The notes beneath the pieces were generated by a model. That model ran no database searches and was not told the origin of the DNA. It saw only the letters and a list, made by a program, of their open reading frames with translations. Shown here in pieces: positions 46,360 to 55,396 of a stretch of DNA of 64,000 bases (within the stretch, counting starts at the first letter, position 1; each line of letters begins with the position of its first letter). This DNA comes from Acidobacteriota bacterium (lineage in GTDB: Bacteria; Acidobacteriota; Terriglobia; Terriglobales; Acidobacteriaceae), in contig JABCZL010000019.1 in NCBI GenBank assembly GCA_013289685.1, positions 45,503 to 109,502 on the forward strand, given 5' to 3'. A program made the translations under genes and the position numbers.

Positions 46360-47808
46360 TCAATCAACCGCAACTGCAGCGGGCACTTCCTTGGGCGCCT
46401 TCAGGCGGCCGTAAACAAAGAAGAAAAACACGGCTAACAGCAGAAAGAACAGCGTGAAGCCGAACATCTTCATTTCGTATTTCCATACGGAGGTGATCTG
46501 CTTGGCTGGAAAGAACGCCAGCGTGATTCCCAGAAGCGTAGTTAAGAAGCCGCACGCTCCGGCGAACATCAAAGTCGCGCGGCCGTAGCGCCCATCCCCC
46601 CGATTTTGCCTGCCGGCAAACTTCAAAAGCGCTGCAAACACATAAAGGAACGGGACCAGCTGCAAGACGACCGCGAGCGACAGCATCGTCTGAAAAGCTT
46701 CCTGCACGCCTCCTGACGCATAAAAATTAACGATGATCAATACCAGCGAAACCACTGCCTGCACGATCAGCGCAGCGTACGGTGTCGCGTACTTCGGATG
46801 CACTTTCCCTAACCACGACGGCATATAGGAATCGAGGCCAGCTACAAACGGAATGCGCGCCGACCCGCCCATCCATGCCGAGCCGATGCCTGCTATCGAC
46901 AGACTCAGCATCAGCGCGAAAGGCGTGATGATCCATGCCACGCCGACTTTGTTCGCCATGTGGCTCACTGCCTGCACAATTCCTTGCAGCACGCTGATGT
47001 CGTTCTTGCCCACGGCAACGAGCAGGGTCAGGGTTGCGCCGATGTAGAGCGCACCGGAGACCACACCGCCCCACGCCACCGCGCCGGGTAATGTCTTCTG
47101 GGGTTCCTGAATCTCATCGCCCATCACCGACGCAAGCTCAAGGCCGACAAGCCCGAAGCAGATCACCCCGAACGAATTGAGGACGAATCGCGGGTCCGGC
47201 GGGATGCGGAAATCTGCGGATGTAACCGTGGTCCCAAAGCGCGACCACACAGTGAATCCTAACCCGATGAGAACGGCTGCGGCGATGAACGTGCCAATCG
47301 CCCCGAGATTGTTGAGCCACTTCCCGACTCCCAGCCCCACGATATTGAAGATCGTCAGAACCGCAAGCAACAACAGAGAAGCGCCCATCGCGAAATTTTT
47401 GTTGTCGGCCAGGGCGGCGTGCCCGGAGCCCATGGCAAAAACCGACACGCCGACAAAATAGAGCATGACCGTCGGCACGTAGAGCATGTTGTTGGTCCAG
47501 TAGCACCAGCCCGAGAGGAATCCGTGAAAATCGCCGAAGACTTCTTTGGCCCAAAGGTAGACGCCGCCTTCTCCGGGATAGCGGTGGGCGAGTTCGATGA
47601 CCGCGATGCCTTGCGGCCAGAAAAATAAAAGAAGAGAGATGATCCAGAGCCAGATCGTGACGCCACCGTTAGCGGCGATAGAGGGAACTACATTGAGATT
47701 GAAAACGGCGACGACGAAGAGCAACACCAGATCGCGGCGTCCGAGGGCGCGGATCAGGTGGGGCCGGGCCTCGGGTTGGCTGATAGTGGATTGAGTCGTC
47801 GTGGACAT
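46360..47808 (-). CDS. APC-superfamily amine/amino acid permease
   Basis: A 12-helix inner-membrane carrier. The N-terminal NLNVVPSIAANGG and AVIELAHRYPGEGGVYLWAKEVFGDFHGFLSGWCYW match the amino-acid/GABA exchange branch, and FGVICFGLVGLELASVMGDEI is the helix-6 region. The start is placed at the ATG at 47806-47808. Its setting between two enzymes of amine catabolism points to import of GABA, beta-alanine, putrescine or glutamate; this is inference. Confidence 0.88.
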   Translation of the reverse strand: MSTTTQSTISQPEARPHLIRALGRRDLVLLFVVAVFNLNVVPSIAANGGVTIWLWIISLLLFFWPQGIAVIELAHRYPGEGGVYLWAKEVFGDFHGFLSGWCYWTNNMLYVPTVMLYFVGVSVFAMGSGHAALADNKNFAMGASLLLLAVLTIFNIVGLGVGKWLNNLGAIGTFIAAAVLIGLGFTVWSRFGTTVTSADFRIPPDPRFVLNSFGVICFGLVGLELASVMGDEIQEPQKTLPGAVAWGGVVSGALYIGATLTLLVAVGKNDISVLQGIVQAVSHMANKVGVAWIITPFALMLSLSIAGIGSAWMGGSARIPFVAGLDSYMPSWLGKVHPKYATPYAALIVQAVVSLVLIIVNFYASGGVQEAFQTMLSLAVVLQLVPFLYVFAALLKFAGRQNRGDGRYGRATLMFAGACGFLTTLLGITLAFFPAKQITSVWKYEMKMFGFTLFFLLLAVFFFFVYGRLKAPKEVPAAVAVD

Positions 47809-47925
47809 ATCAGGAGGTCCGTAGAAAAAACCCTTGTCATTCCGAACCGGGCCGATAGGCGCGGTGAGGAACCTGCTGTTGCGCTTGTTCTGCGGCCACA
47901 CCCGGCCACGCTGAGCAATGCAAGC

Positions 47926-47951
47926 AGGGGCGGACGAATGCGTCCGCCCCT
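47926..47951. repeat. 11-bp perfect hairpin repeat
   Basis: AGGGGCGGACG and CGTCCGCCCCT flank an AATG loop. It sits just beyond the stop of the HemL-like aminotransferase gene and before the permease gene start. It looks like a member of a GC-rich intergenic repeat family; no U-tract follows. Confidence 0.75.
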
Positions 47952-47959
47952 ACGCGAAT

Positions 47960-49336
47960 CTAGTGCGCCACTGCGACCGGTGCGGCTCGCTCCTGCTGCG
48001 CTTTCGCCAGCGAGGCGGCGATGTCGTTGAACGCCGCCAGGTGCTTGTCGATGTCGGCCTCGGTGTGCTGCACCGAGATCGTCCATTGCTCGTCCCACCA
48101 GTAAGGCTGCGCCATCACGCCGCGGTTGACCATGCCGAACCAGTAGTGGCGCCACAAATCGACGTCGACCGCTTCCCAGTCGCGGTAGTTGCGAATTTCC
48201 TTCGGGTAGAGCATCAGCGCGCCATTGGCTCCGGCCTGCGCAATGTAGGCCTGCAGACCAACTTTCGCGATGGTGGCGCGGTAGCCGTCCGCCAACTTCT
48301 TGCCCAGTTTGTCGACTTTGGCATAGTTCTCGCGGGTCAGGACTTCGCGGAAGGTCGCCAGGCCCGCCGCCATCGAAACCGGGTTCGTATTGTAGGTTCC
48401 GCCGTGAAAGACCTTGTGCTGTGAGATCAAATCCATCACTGACTTGCTGGTACCGAATGCGGCGAGGGGCAAGCCCCCGCCAATCGACTTGGCCAGGCAG
48501 ATCATGTCGGGATGAACGCCGAAGTATTCGCTGGCGCCGCCCCAACCGAGCTTCGCGCCGGTCTTGACTTCGTCGAAGATCAGCAGCGCGCCGTGTTTGT
48601 CACAGATCTCGCGCAGGCCTTTCAGGAAACCAGGTTGCGGCATGCAGAGGCCCACGTTCATGAGAATCGGCTCGAGAATGATCGCAGCAATCTCACCGGG
48701 ATTTTCTTTAAAACGACGCTCCACGGTAGCGAGATCATTAAAGGTTGAGATGAGCACGTTGGCGATGGCCGATTTCGGCACGCCCAGGCCACCGGTGACC
48801 GAAGTCGGTGCATGGATGTCGCCGTACTCGGGCGCGTGCGGCTTCACGCTGACCAAAGCACTGTCATGGAGTCCATGGTAGGCGCCTTCGAACTTCACGA
48901 TCTTGTCCCGCCCAGTGGCGGCGCGCGCGAGACGAATGGCGTGCATCGTAACTTCTGTCCCGCTGTTTCCAAAGCGGCACATCTCGACCGGAAAGCGGGT
49001 GCAGATTTCTTCGGCGAGTTCCCACTCCATGTCGTGCGGCATGCCGAACATGGTGCCGGTGGAAAGGCGCTTCTCGACCGCCTTCATGACGGCGGGATGG
49101 CAGTGTCCGGCCATCAGCGCACCGAAGGTCAGGTTGTGGTCGATGTATTCGTTGCCATCGAGGTCGCGGAACTTGCTCCCACTGGCCTCCTTCACAAAGA
49201 TCGGCCAGGGATCGTAGGCGCGATAGTTGCTGGCTACACCGAGAGGGATGCGTTTGAGATTCTTCTTGTGGGCCTCGGCGGATTTGGGCGTGCGCCGCTC
49301 GAAAGTGGCGAGTTCTTTCTGCAGATCGGGATACAT
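47960..49336 (-). CDS. Class III aminotransferase, HemL-like
   Basis: A PLP-dependent aminotransferase or aminomutase related to glutamate-1-semialdehyde aminomutase. IPLGVASNYRAYDPWPIFVKEASGSKFRDLDGNEYIDHNLTFG, CRFGNSGTEVTMHAIRLAR, FEGAYHGLHD, AAIILEPILMNVGLCMP, LIFDEVKTG and Schiff-base Lys in CLAKSIGGGLPLAAFG. Haem synthesis is unlikely here, given the amine-metabolism neighbours; it may deaminate a polyamine or a beta-amino acid. It precedes the permease gene with a 151-bp gap that contains a hairpin repeat. Confidence 0.87.
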   Translation of the reverse strand: MYPDLQKELATFERRTPKSAEAHKKNLKRIPLGVASNYRAYDPWPIFVKEASGSKFRDLDGNEYIDHNLTFGALMAGHCHPAVMKAVEKRLSTGTMFGMPHDMEWELAEEICTRFPVEMCRFGNSGTEVTMHAIRLARAATGRDKIVKFEGAYHGLHDSALVSVKPHAPEYGDIHAPTSVTGGLGVPKSAIANVLISTFNDLATVERRFKENPGEIAAIILEPILMNVGLCMPQPGFLKGLREICDKHGALLIFDEVKTGAKLGWGGASEYFGVHPDMICLAKSIGGGLPLAAFGTSKSVMDLISQHKVFHGGTYNTNPVSMAAGLATFREVLTRENYAKVDKLGKKLADGYRATIAKVGLQAYIAQAGANGALMLYPKEIRNYRDWEAVDVDLWRHYWFGMVNRGVMAQPYWWDEQWTISVQHTEADIDKHLAAFNDIAASLAKAQQERAAPVAVAH

Positions 49337-49424
49337 CGAATTACTCCGGGAAAGCTCAGGCCAGATCGGCCATTAGATTTGGTTCTGGGCGGCGCGAAGG
49401 CCGCCCAGAGATTGTATCTACATT

Positions 49425-52400
49425 CTAGAACGACAGCTTGAACGCAAACTGAATCTGCCGCGGCTCCCGCGTATGACTCACTCGACCGAAATCGAGACCG
49501 TCGCTGAAGTTGCCGTCAGGATTCAGGAATTGTGTGTGATTGAATATGTTGAAAAACTCCGCGCGGAACTCGCCATGAACTCTTTCGGTAAATGGGAGGG
49601 CCTTCTGTACCGACATATCGAAATTATTGATGCCCGGCCCGCAACAGATCGCGCGGGGACCGCCCAAAGTTCCCTGAACGGGGTCTGAGATGTTGCAGCC
49701 GGTCGCACCTGCACCCCCTGGGCAAAAGTAATAGCTGCTGTTGGATCTCGGATTCACGAAATGGACAGGACCATTCTCCTGTGGTCTTCCTGGCGCTTCG
49801 AACCCGCTGGTGTCATTTTCGAGTTCCTGATCATCAATGGTCAGCATGCGAATTGGGAAACCCGATTGGAAGCTGGTAATCCCCGAAACCGCCCAGCCAT
49901 CCAGGGCCATCCCTTTCGCCCCTGCATACTTCGGCACCGGCAGTTCCCACAGGTAACTGAGCACAAGGCGGTGACGAGCGTCGAACAACGAATAACCCCG
50001 GTTGCAGCCAAAGCTGTTCAGCACGCCGTTGCAGATCGGCTTGAGTGCGTTTTCAAAACTGGATGCATCGTCAATGGACTTGCTGTAGGTATACGCAATC
50101 TCAAACTGCAAGCCATTGGACAACCTCCGCTCCAGCGACGCCTGCAGCGAATTGTAGGCCGAGTTCGCAATCGTGTCCTGCGCGAAGATACTGCTGAAAA
50201 CCGGAGTTCCATCCGCAGGACATCCGTTACTCGTCAACGGATCGCAGGTCGGCGATGAGTACGGCCGGAGCCCTACCAAGGTCAGCCCATTCGGCGCCAC
50301 ACTACTTACCAGAGTCCCGGCGGGAATCACCGACGGACCGTTGAGCCCATAGGGAAGGTGCAGGCCACCCGCGGGAATAACCACATTCTGCAGGTTCCCG
50401 TTCGAATCATAGCTCTGGGTCGGAATGGAAAACGTGGAATCGGCGGAGAACGGGCCACAACTCCCGATACCTGGGTTAACCGCATTGCCAGGGTACGCTG
50501 CCGCCAGCGTCTGGATGTCCAGACAAGGCTGCGGCAGTCCTGGGCTCAGATCGTGGGTCGCCAGCAACCGATGTCCCTGCGATCCCACGTAGCCGACAGA
50601 TAGGACCGTATTCTTGAACAGTTCGCGCTCGATGCCAAAGTTGTACTGCTCGGTATACTGCGATCGAAGGTGGGGCTGTAACTCTCCAAACATCAGGATT
50701 GGACGGAAGATCGACCAGTCAAACGGTGTGCCACGGGGAGGATTGAGAATAGAGCCAAAGGGATTCGGCAGCACTCCAGGTCCGCCACTGGCCCCGGTGC
50801 CCTGGCAAGAACCGCCGCCAGGTGTGGCGCAGCTTTGCAAGACGAACGGCGTGTTGAAGAAGCCTTCCGTGATCGTCGTACTCCCGCCGAACGGCGGCTC
50901 CGCCTGGAACTGTTCCAACACCAATTGCTCGATCGGATTGTAGAAAAGTCCAAATCCCCCGCGAATGGTCATCTTGCCATCCTTTCGCGGATCCCAGGCA
51001 ACTCCAATCCGTGGAGCAAAGGACTTGTAGTACGAACTCGTCAAACCCTTGGGGACTCCAGGATCTCCCGGCACCACCAGGCCCACCGGGCAGTTTCCTA
51101 CTGGAGTGACGCTGCAGTTATAAACGCTGCTGGTCTGCCCTGGACGGAACGTCTGATAGCGTCCCCCGGCATCGTAGAACGGTTGGTTGTATTCCCAGCG
51201 CAAGCCGTAATTGAGAGTTAAGTTCGGCTTTAGTTTCCAACTGTCCTGCGCGAACAAATAGAAGGCATTTCCGCGTACGTCCTCTGAGTTTGTGGAACCC
51301 ATCAGATCCGTATCGGGTAGTCCCATGAGGTAGTTGGGAAACAGATTGGTAGTGCCGTTAAGGTTTGGATTGGCATTAACCCGCACCGCAGCGAAGTCGT
51401 TTAATCCACCGCCAGCGTATGTGTAGTCTCCCTGCGGCGAGAAGTACAAGGTCTGGAAGAATCGCTGATTGCGAATGTCCACTCCAAACTTCATGGTGTG
51501 GTCGCCCTTAACCTTCGTGAAGTTGTCCGAAAACTGATAAGTGTTGCCGATCTGCGGCAATTCGCCTTCGAAGTCATTCCCGATCGAGAAACCACCCGCA
51601 ACGCTGATGTCCGGCACGCCTTCATGCTGCGGCCCTAGTCCCGGCGTAATACCAATCTTGGGATTTGGAATGATGACGCCCGGGGTGTCGGTGTTGCCCG
51701 TAAAGCATATGTTGTTACCTTGGTAAGAAACCGAAGGATTGCACGAATTCGTCACCAGATGGTGGTTCTGAGGAGCCAAGAACGTGCCCTGCCCCTCACG
51801 GAAGTAAGTAATCCGGGCTTCATTGACCACCGAGTTGCTGATGGTCCAGGTATGGCTGATATTCACTTGCTGGGATCGGGTTTTGTTGACGTCGCCGAAA
51901 CCGGGCAAGAGATTGGTGAACTCCGCCTGGAACTTGGTAAACGGATCGGCCTCATACGAATCGTTGAAGTAATAGTACACACTCAGGTTTTGGCGCTCGT
52001 TGATATGATGATCGATCTTGACGGTGAACTGATTCCCGTGCTGCTGGGAGTTCGGAATCGATTGAAAAATGAAGTTCGGCGCGTTCGGCAATGGCACATA
52101 CTGGGTCAACAGATTGAATGCAACCGGATCGAAACATGCGGTTGGGATAACACTGTTCGGGAATACGCCACCGGGCCCGCCCCACGCCATTCCCGGTGTT
52201 GGTGTGATATCGCCATTCGCGGCGAGAATCCCACCTAGGCAACCGGGACGCTGTTGCAGAATCTCAGCCACGGCATTGTCCGTGAGCGTACCTCCAAATG
52301 GTGACGCAGAAAAGTCTCCCCCGCGCTCGGCCGCGGTTGGAACCACGGTCGGATCCCCCACGATCCCTTGCACCACTCGGCGTCCTTCATAGGAGGCAAA

Positions 52401-53300
52401 AAAGAACGTGCGGTCCTTCTTAATGGCCCCACCGAAAGTTCCGCCAAATTGGTTTTGCTTGTTATCCGGGATGGCTGGATCCAGAAAGCCCTTCGAGTCG
52501 AGCACTTTGTTGCGGAAGAATTCGTAAACGCTGCCGTGCCACTGATTCGTTCCAGACTTGGTCACTACGTTGATGACCGCCCCTGAATTGCGGCCGTACT
52601 CGGCATCGAAGGTATTGGAGAGCACGCGGAATTCGGAGATGCTGTCGGGCGACGGCTGAATGGCGGGCCCGTTCACGAATAAGTCGTTGCCGTCGCCTCC
52701 ATTCACACTGAAGTTGTTGGATCGTCCGCGGCCGCCATTGACCGACACCGCGCCCGCGCTATTGCTCCCGTAGAAAAGGTCGGAGCCGCCGACACCCTGC
52801 ACACCGGGCTGCAGTTGAAGAAGCTGATAGGTGTCGCGGGAGTTGAGCGGCAACCCTGACACCTGCGCCGAATCCATAACCGCGCCGAGTTGTGTACTGG
52901 TCGTATCGACCATGGGCGCTTCCGACGTGACATCGACCGTCTCCTGCGCCTGGCCGATCTGCAACACAGAGTTCACCGTCACGACCTGGTTGAGATCGAC
53001 ATTCACGCCGCGCTGTACGTTCTTTTTGAACCCTTTCAGGTCGAACTCCATGCGATAGCTGCCTACCACGACCTGCGGGTAGACATAATCGCCGTTTCCA
53101 TTGCTGGTGGTAACGGCGCTAACCCCGGTAGCTTCGTTGGTAAGGGTCACCTTCACGTCGGCCAGAACGGCCCCGGTGGGATCACTGACGCGGCCCAGGA
53201 TGCGGCCGCCAGTGCTTTGTGCGATCAGGAGCAGGGGAATCAACAGATATATGGAGACGGCCAGACAAACTGCACACCAGTAGGCTCGCAATGACGGCAT
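49425..53300 (-). CDS. Oar-type TonB-dependent receptor (1291 aa), amine cluster
   Basis: An outer-membrane receptor. The start is the ATG at 53298-53300 with GGAGG five bases upstream; the frame is open 368 codons further, but that part overlaps the divergent regulator and is rejected. The signal peptide ends LLLIAQ. The Ig-like domain GRILGRVSDPTGAVLADVKVTL ... QRGVNVDLNQVVTV is followed by a plug with VSGLPLNSRDTYQLL and NGGRGRSNNFSVNGGDGNDL, and a barrel ending REPRQIQFAFKLSF. The gene stands between amine-catabolism genes and the pot transporter, suggesting that its ligand is an amine-rich or peptide-like compound (inference). Confidence 0.92.
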   Translation of the reverse strand: MPSLRAYWCAVCLAVSIYLLIPLLLIAQSTGGRILGRVSDPTGAVLADVKVTLTNEATGVSAVTTSNGNGDYVYPQVVVGSYRMEFDLKGFKKNVQRGVNVDLNQVVTVNSVLQIGQAQETVDVTSEAPMVDTTSTQLGAVMDSAQVSGLPLNSRDTYQLLQLQPGVQGVGGSDLFYGSNSAGAVSVNGGRGRSNNFSVNGGDGNDLFVNGPAIQPSPDSISEFRVLSNTFDAEYGRNSGAVINVVTKSGTNQWHGSVYEFFRNKVLDSKGFLDPAIPDNKQNQFGGTFGGAIKKDRTFFFASYEGRRVVQGIVGDPTVVPTAAERGGDFSASPFGGTLTDNAVAEILQQRPGCLGGILAANGDITPTPGMAWGGPGGVFPNSVIPTACFDPVAFNLLTQYVPLPNAPNFIFQSIPNSQQHGNQFTVKIDHHINERQNLSVYYYFNDSYEADPFTKFQAEFTNLLPGFGDVNKTRSQQVNISHTWTISNSVVNEARITYFREGQGTFLAPQNHHLVTNSCNPSVSYQGNNICFTGNTDTPGVIIPNPKIGITPGLGPQHEGVPDISVAGGFSIGNDFEGELPQIGNTYQFSDNFTKVKGDHTMKFGVDIRNQRFFQTLYFSPQGDYTYAGGGLNDFAAVRVNANPNLNGTTNLFPNYLMGLPDTDLMGSTNSEDVRGNAFYLFAQDSWKLKPNLTLNYGLRWEYNQPFYDAGGRYQTFRPGQTSSVYNCSVTPVGNCPVGLVVPGDPGVPKGLTSSYYKSFAPRIGVAWDPRKDGKMTIRGGFGLFYNPIEQLVLEQFQAEPPFGGSTTITEGFFNTPFVLQSCATPGGGSCQGTGASGGPGVLPNPFGSILNPPRGTPFDWSIFRPILMFGELQPHLRSQYTEQYNFGIERELFKNTVLSVGYVGSQGHRLLATHDLSPGLPQPCLDIQTLAAAYPGNAVNPGIGSCGPFSADSTFSIPTQSYDSNGNLQNVVIPAGGLHLPYGLNGPSVIPAGTLVSSVAPNGLTLVGLRPYSSPTCDPLTSNGCPADGTPVFSSIFAQDTIANSAYNSLQASLERRLSNGLQFEIAYTYSKSIDDASSFENALKPICNGVLNSFGCNRGYSLFDARHRLVLSYLWELPVPKYAGAKGMALDGWAVSGITSFQSGFPIRMLTIDDQELENDTSGFEAPGRPQENGPVHFVNPRSNSSYYFCPGGAGATGCNISDPVQGTLGGPRAICCGPGINNFDMSVQKALPFTERVHGEFRAEFFNIFNHTQFLNPDGNFSDGLDFGRVSHTREPRQIQFAFKLSF

Positions 53301-53352
53301 GGTGCCTCCAGACTTCTGGAATGGTTGGAATTTTTGTTTGATAACGAACAGC

Positions 53353-53391
53353 TTGTATCCCGCTACAACCTTGCTATAATCCCGCAAGGTT
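53353..53391 (+). promoter_or_regulatory. Sigma70-like promoter embedded in an 8-bp inverted repeat
   Basis: TTGTAT (53353-53358), 16 bp, TATAAT (53375-53380) on the plus strand, toward the regulator and pot genes. AACCTTGC (53367-53374) and GCAAGGTT (53384-53391) are perfectly inverted with TATAATCCC between them, so a bound dimer would cover the -10 box. It lies in the shared 195-bp region between the receptor and regulator starts and is a likely operator for the MerR-XRE-cupin protein. Confidence 0.6.
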
Positions 53392-53495
53392 AGAGAACGG
53401 GGGCGGTGCCTGTCAAGGACAAAAAAACGCGTCCTGCCCATTGAAATTTCTAATCCTGACTTCTGGCAAGACCCGCGCCGCCATAAGCAACCAGC

Positions 53496-54284
53496 ATGGC
53501 CGAACCTTACTTCAAGATCGGAGCCGTGGCCCGGAAAGTGGGGATGTCGCCCTCGGTCATCCGCTCGTGGGAAAGCCTTGGACTGGCGCGTCCGCGGCGC
53601 ACCGAGAGCAAATACCGGCTCTATACCGCGGATGACGTGAAACTGCTGAAGCGCGCCCGGTTTTTGCGCAAGGTGCGCGGGCTGAATGCGGCTGCGATTG
53701 TGCAACTGCTCAAGCGCGAGGGCAAGGTGCGTCCGGTAGCGGACGGTAATGCCGGAGCCATCGGAGGGCATCTGCGCCAATTGCGCTCGCGGCGGCGGCT
53801 TTCGCTGGCGCAGGTGGCGCAGGCCGTCGGCATCTCGGTGGGATTTCTCAGCGCGCTCGAGCGTTCTCAAATGAGCGGATCGGTGGGAACGCTGCGCAAA
53901 CTGGCGCGCTTCTATAAAACGAACATTCTGGATTTTTTTGACGCCTCGGAAGCCAGCAAGCGCCAGGTGCGGCCCTCCGAACGTAAAATCCTTGAAATCG
54001 GAACTGGCGTCCGCATGGAACTGCTGGCGTGGGGCAACACCGTCATGGAACCGCATCTGTTTCGCATCGCGCCCGAAGCCGGCAGCGGCGATCCTTATAC
54101 CCACGAAGGCGAAGAGTTCCTCTACGTCTTGCGCGGAGATCTGGAGATCATGGTCGAAGGTGAGCAATATCGTCTGAAGCCGGGGGACAGTTTTTATTTT
54201 GAAAGCGCGACGCCCCATCGCTGGAAGAATCCGGGCCGCAAGGAAACCTTGGTTTTGTGGATAAATACGCCGCCAACGTTTTAG
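53496..54284 (+). CDS. Transcription regulator with MerR-like, XRE-like and cupin domains
   Basis: Three regions in 262 residues. About 5-75 is a MerR-type winged helix (YFKIGAVARKVGMSPSVIRSWESLGL, YRLYTADDVKLLKRARFL). About 91-145 is an XRE/HTH_3 fold (LRQLRSRRRLSLAQVAQAVGISVGFLSALERSQ). About 184-255 is a cupin_2 barrel with His203, His241 and HEGEEFLYVLRGDLEIMVEG, LKPGDSFYFESATPHRW. XRE-cupin regulators (PuuR-like) often control polyamine or amino-acid use; the added MerR domain is unusual. The gene is divergent from the TonB receptor and 22 bp upstream of potD. Confidence 0.9.
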   Translation: MAEPYFKIGAVARKVGMSPSVIRSWESLGLARPRRTESKYRLYTADDVKLLKRARFLRKVRGLNAAAIVQLLKREGKVRPVADGNAGAIGGHLRQLRSRRRLSLAQVAQAVGISVGFLSALERSQMSGSVGTLRKLARFYKTNILDFFDASEASKRQVRPSERKILEIGTGVRMELLAWGNTVMEPHLFRIAPEAGSGDPYTHEGEEFLYVLRGDLEIMVEGEQYRLKPGDSFYFESATPHRWKNPGRKETLVLWINTPPTF

Positions 54285-54306
54285 CGGGAACCATCTAGGA
54301 GGAACC

Positions 54307-55383
54307 ATGAACTGGGAACGCCCTGGGAGATGGCTACGTTTGCTGCCCATGCTGGCAGTTTTAATGGGTGTGGGATCTTGCTCAAAGAAAACGCCCACGC
54401 TCAACCTTCTTGTGTGGGAAGGTTACGCCGATCCCTCGTTCATTAAAGCGTTCGAAGAGCAGAACCAGTGCAAAGTCTCGGCGTCGTATATGGGATCGAG
54501 CGATGAACTGATGGCCAAGCTGCGCGGCGGCAGCGCAGGGAATTACGATGTGATTTCACCCTCGAGCGATGTGGCCTCCTCCATCGCAACCGCAGGATTG
54601 GCGGCGCCGCTCGACTTGGCGAAACTTCCGAGCTACAGCCAACTTTCTCTGCAGCTCACTTCCCTGCCCCTGGTCCACGCCAACAGCCAGGTGTATGGCG
54701 TGCCCTTCATGTGGGGACCGGATCCGATCATTTACGACACTACGGCTTTCGCGCAGCCGCCGGACTCCTGGAACGTCCTATGGGATCCCAAATACAAAGG
54801 GAAGGTTTCGGTGTGGGATGATCTGTCGACCGTATACATGACGGCGCAGGTTCTTGGCTACGACAAATCCGATCCGTCGCGACTCTATAACTTAAGTGAC
54901 GAAGAACTGGAAGCAGTCAAGAAGAAGCTTCTAGAGTTGAAGCCGAACATCCGCAAGATGTGGGCCACGGGCGGGGAGTTGACGAATCTGTTTGAGAGCC
55001 ACGAAATCGTGATTGCGATGGGCTGGCCGCTCAACACGGCCGATCTGAAGAAGGCCGGTTTCCCCGTGGGCGAGACAATTCCCAAGGAGAACACCACGGG
55101 CTGGATCGATCACCTCATGATCACGGCGGGCAGTGAAAACAAGGAACTGGCACACAAGTTTCTGGAGTACATGATCGAGGCTCAAACGCAGAAACTTGTC
55201 ACCGACAAGACGCATTATGTTCCGGCGAATCCGCAAGCCGGGCACTTCATGACGCCGGACGAGGTGAAGACGCTGCATCTGGACGACGTGGAGAGTTACC
55301 AGAAGCGGCTGAATTTCTGGCAGAATGTGCCGCGCCGCGCGAAGTATACCGAGATTTGGAACGACGTGAAGGCTGCACAGTAG
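54307..55383 (+). CDS. potD: Spermidine/putrescine-binding lipoprotein
   Basis: A periplasmic binding protein for polyamines. The N-terminus ends with a lipobox (GVGSC), so it is membrane-tethered. NLLVWEGYADPSFIKAFEEQNQCKVSASYMGSSDELMAKLRGGSAGNYDVISPSSDV is the PotD/PotF opening; VPFMWGPDPIIYDTTAF and the C-terminal WQNVPRRAKYTEIWNDVKA also fit. AGGAGGAACC stands before the ATG. It is the first gene of a four-gene transporter operon. Confidence 0.92.
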   Translation: MNWERPGRWLRLLPMLAVLMGVGSCSKKTPTLNLLVWEGYADPSFIKAFEEQNQCKVSASYMGSSDELMAKLRGGSAGNYDVISPSSDVASSIATAGLAAPLDLAKLPSYSQLSLQLTSLPLVHANSQVYGVPFMWGPDPIIYDTTAFAQPPDSWNVLWDPKYKGKVSVWDDLSTVYMTAQVLGYDKSDPSRLYNLSDEELEAVKKKLLELKPNIRKMWATGGELTNLFESHEIVIAMGWPLNTADLKKAGFPVGETIPKENTTGWIDHLMITAGSENKELAHKFLEYMIEAQTQKLVTDKTHYVPANPQAGHFMTPDEVKTLHLDDVESYQKRLNFWQNVPRRAKYTEIWNDVKAAQ

Positions 55384-55396
55384 CGACCGACAACTC

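Noticed and set aside
53367..53391. Terminator for the regulator region
   Set aside because: The inverted repeat has no U-tract and holds a TATAAT box with a -35 at proper distance, so a promoter/operator fits better.
53301..54404. A 368-codon N-terminal extension of the third TonB receptor
   Set aside because: It runs antisense over the MerR-XRE-cupin gene, has no domain, and the signal peptide with a strong ribosome site begins at 53300.
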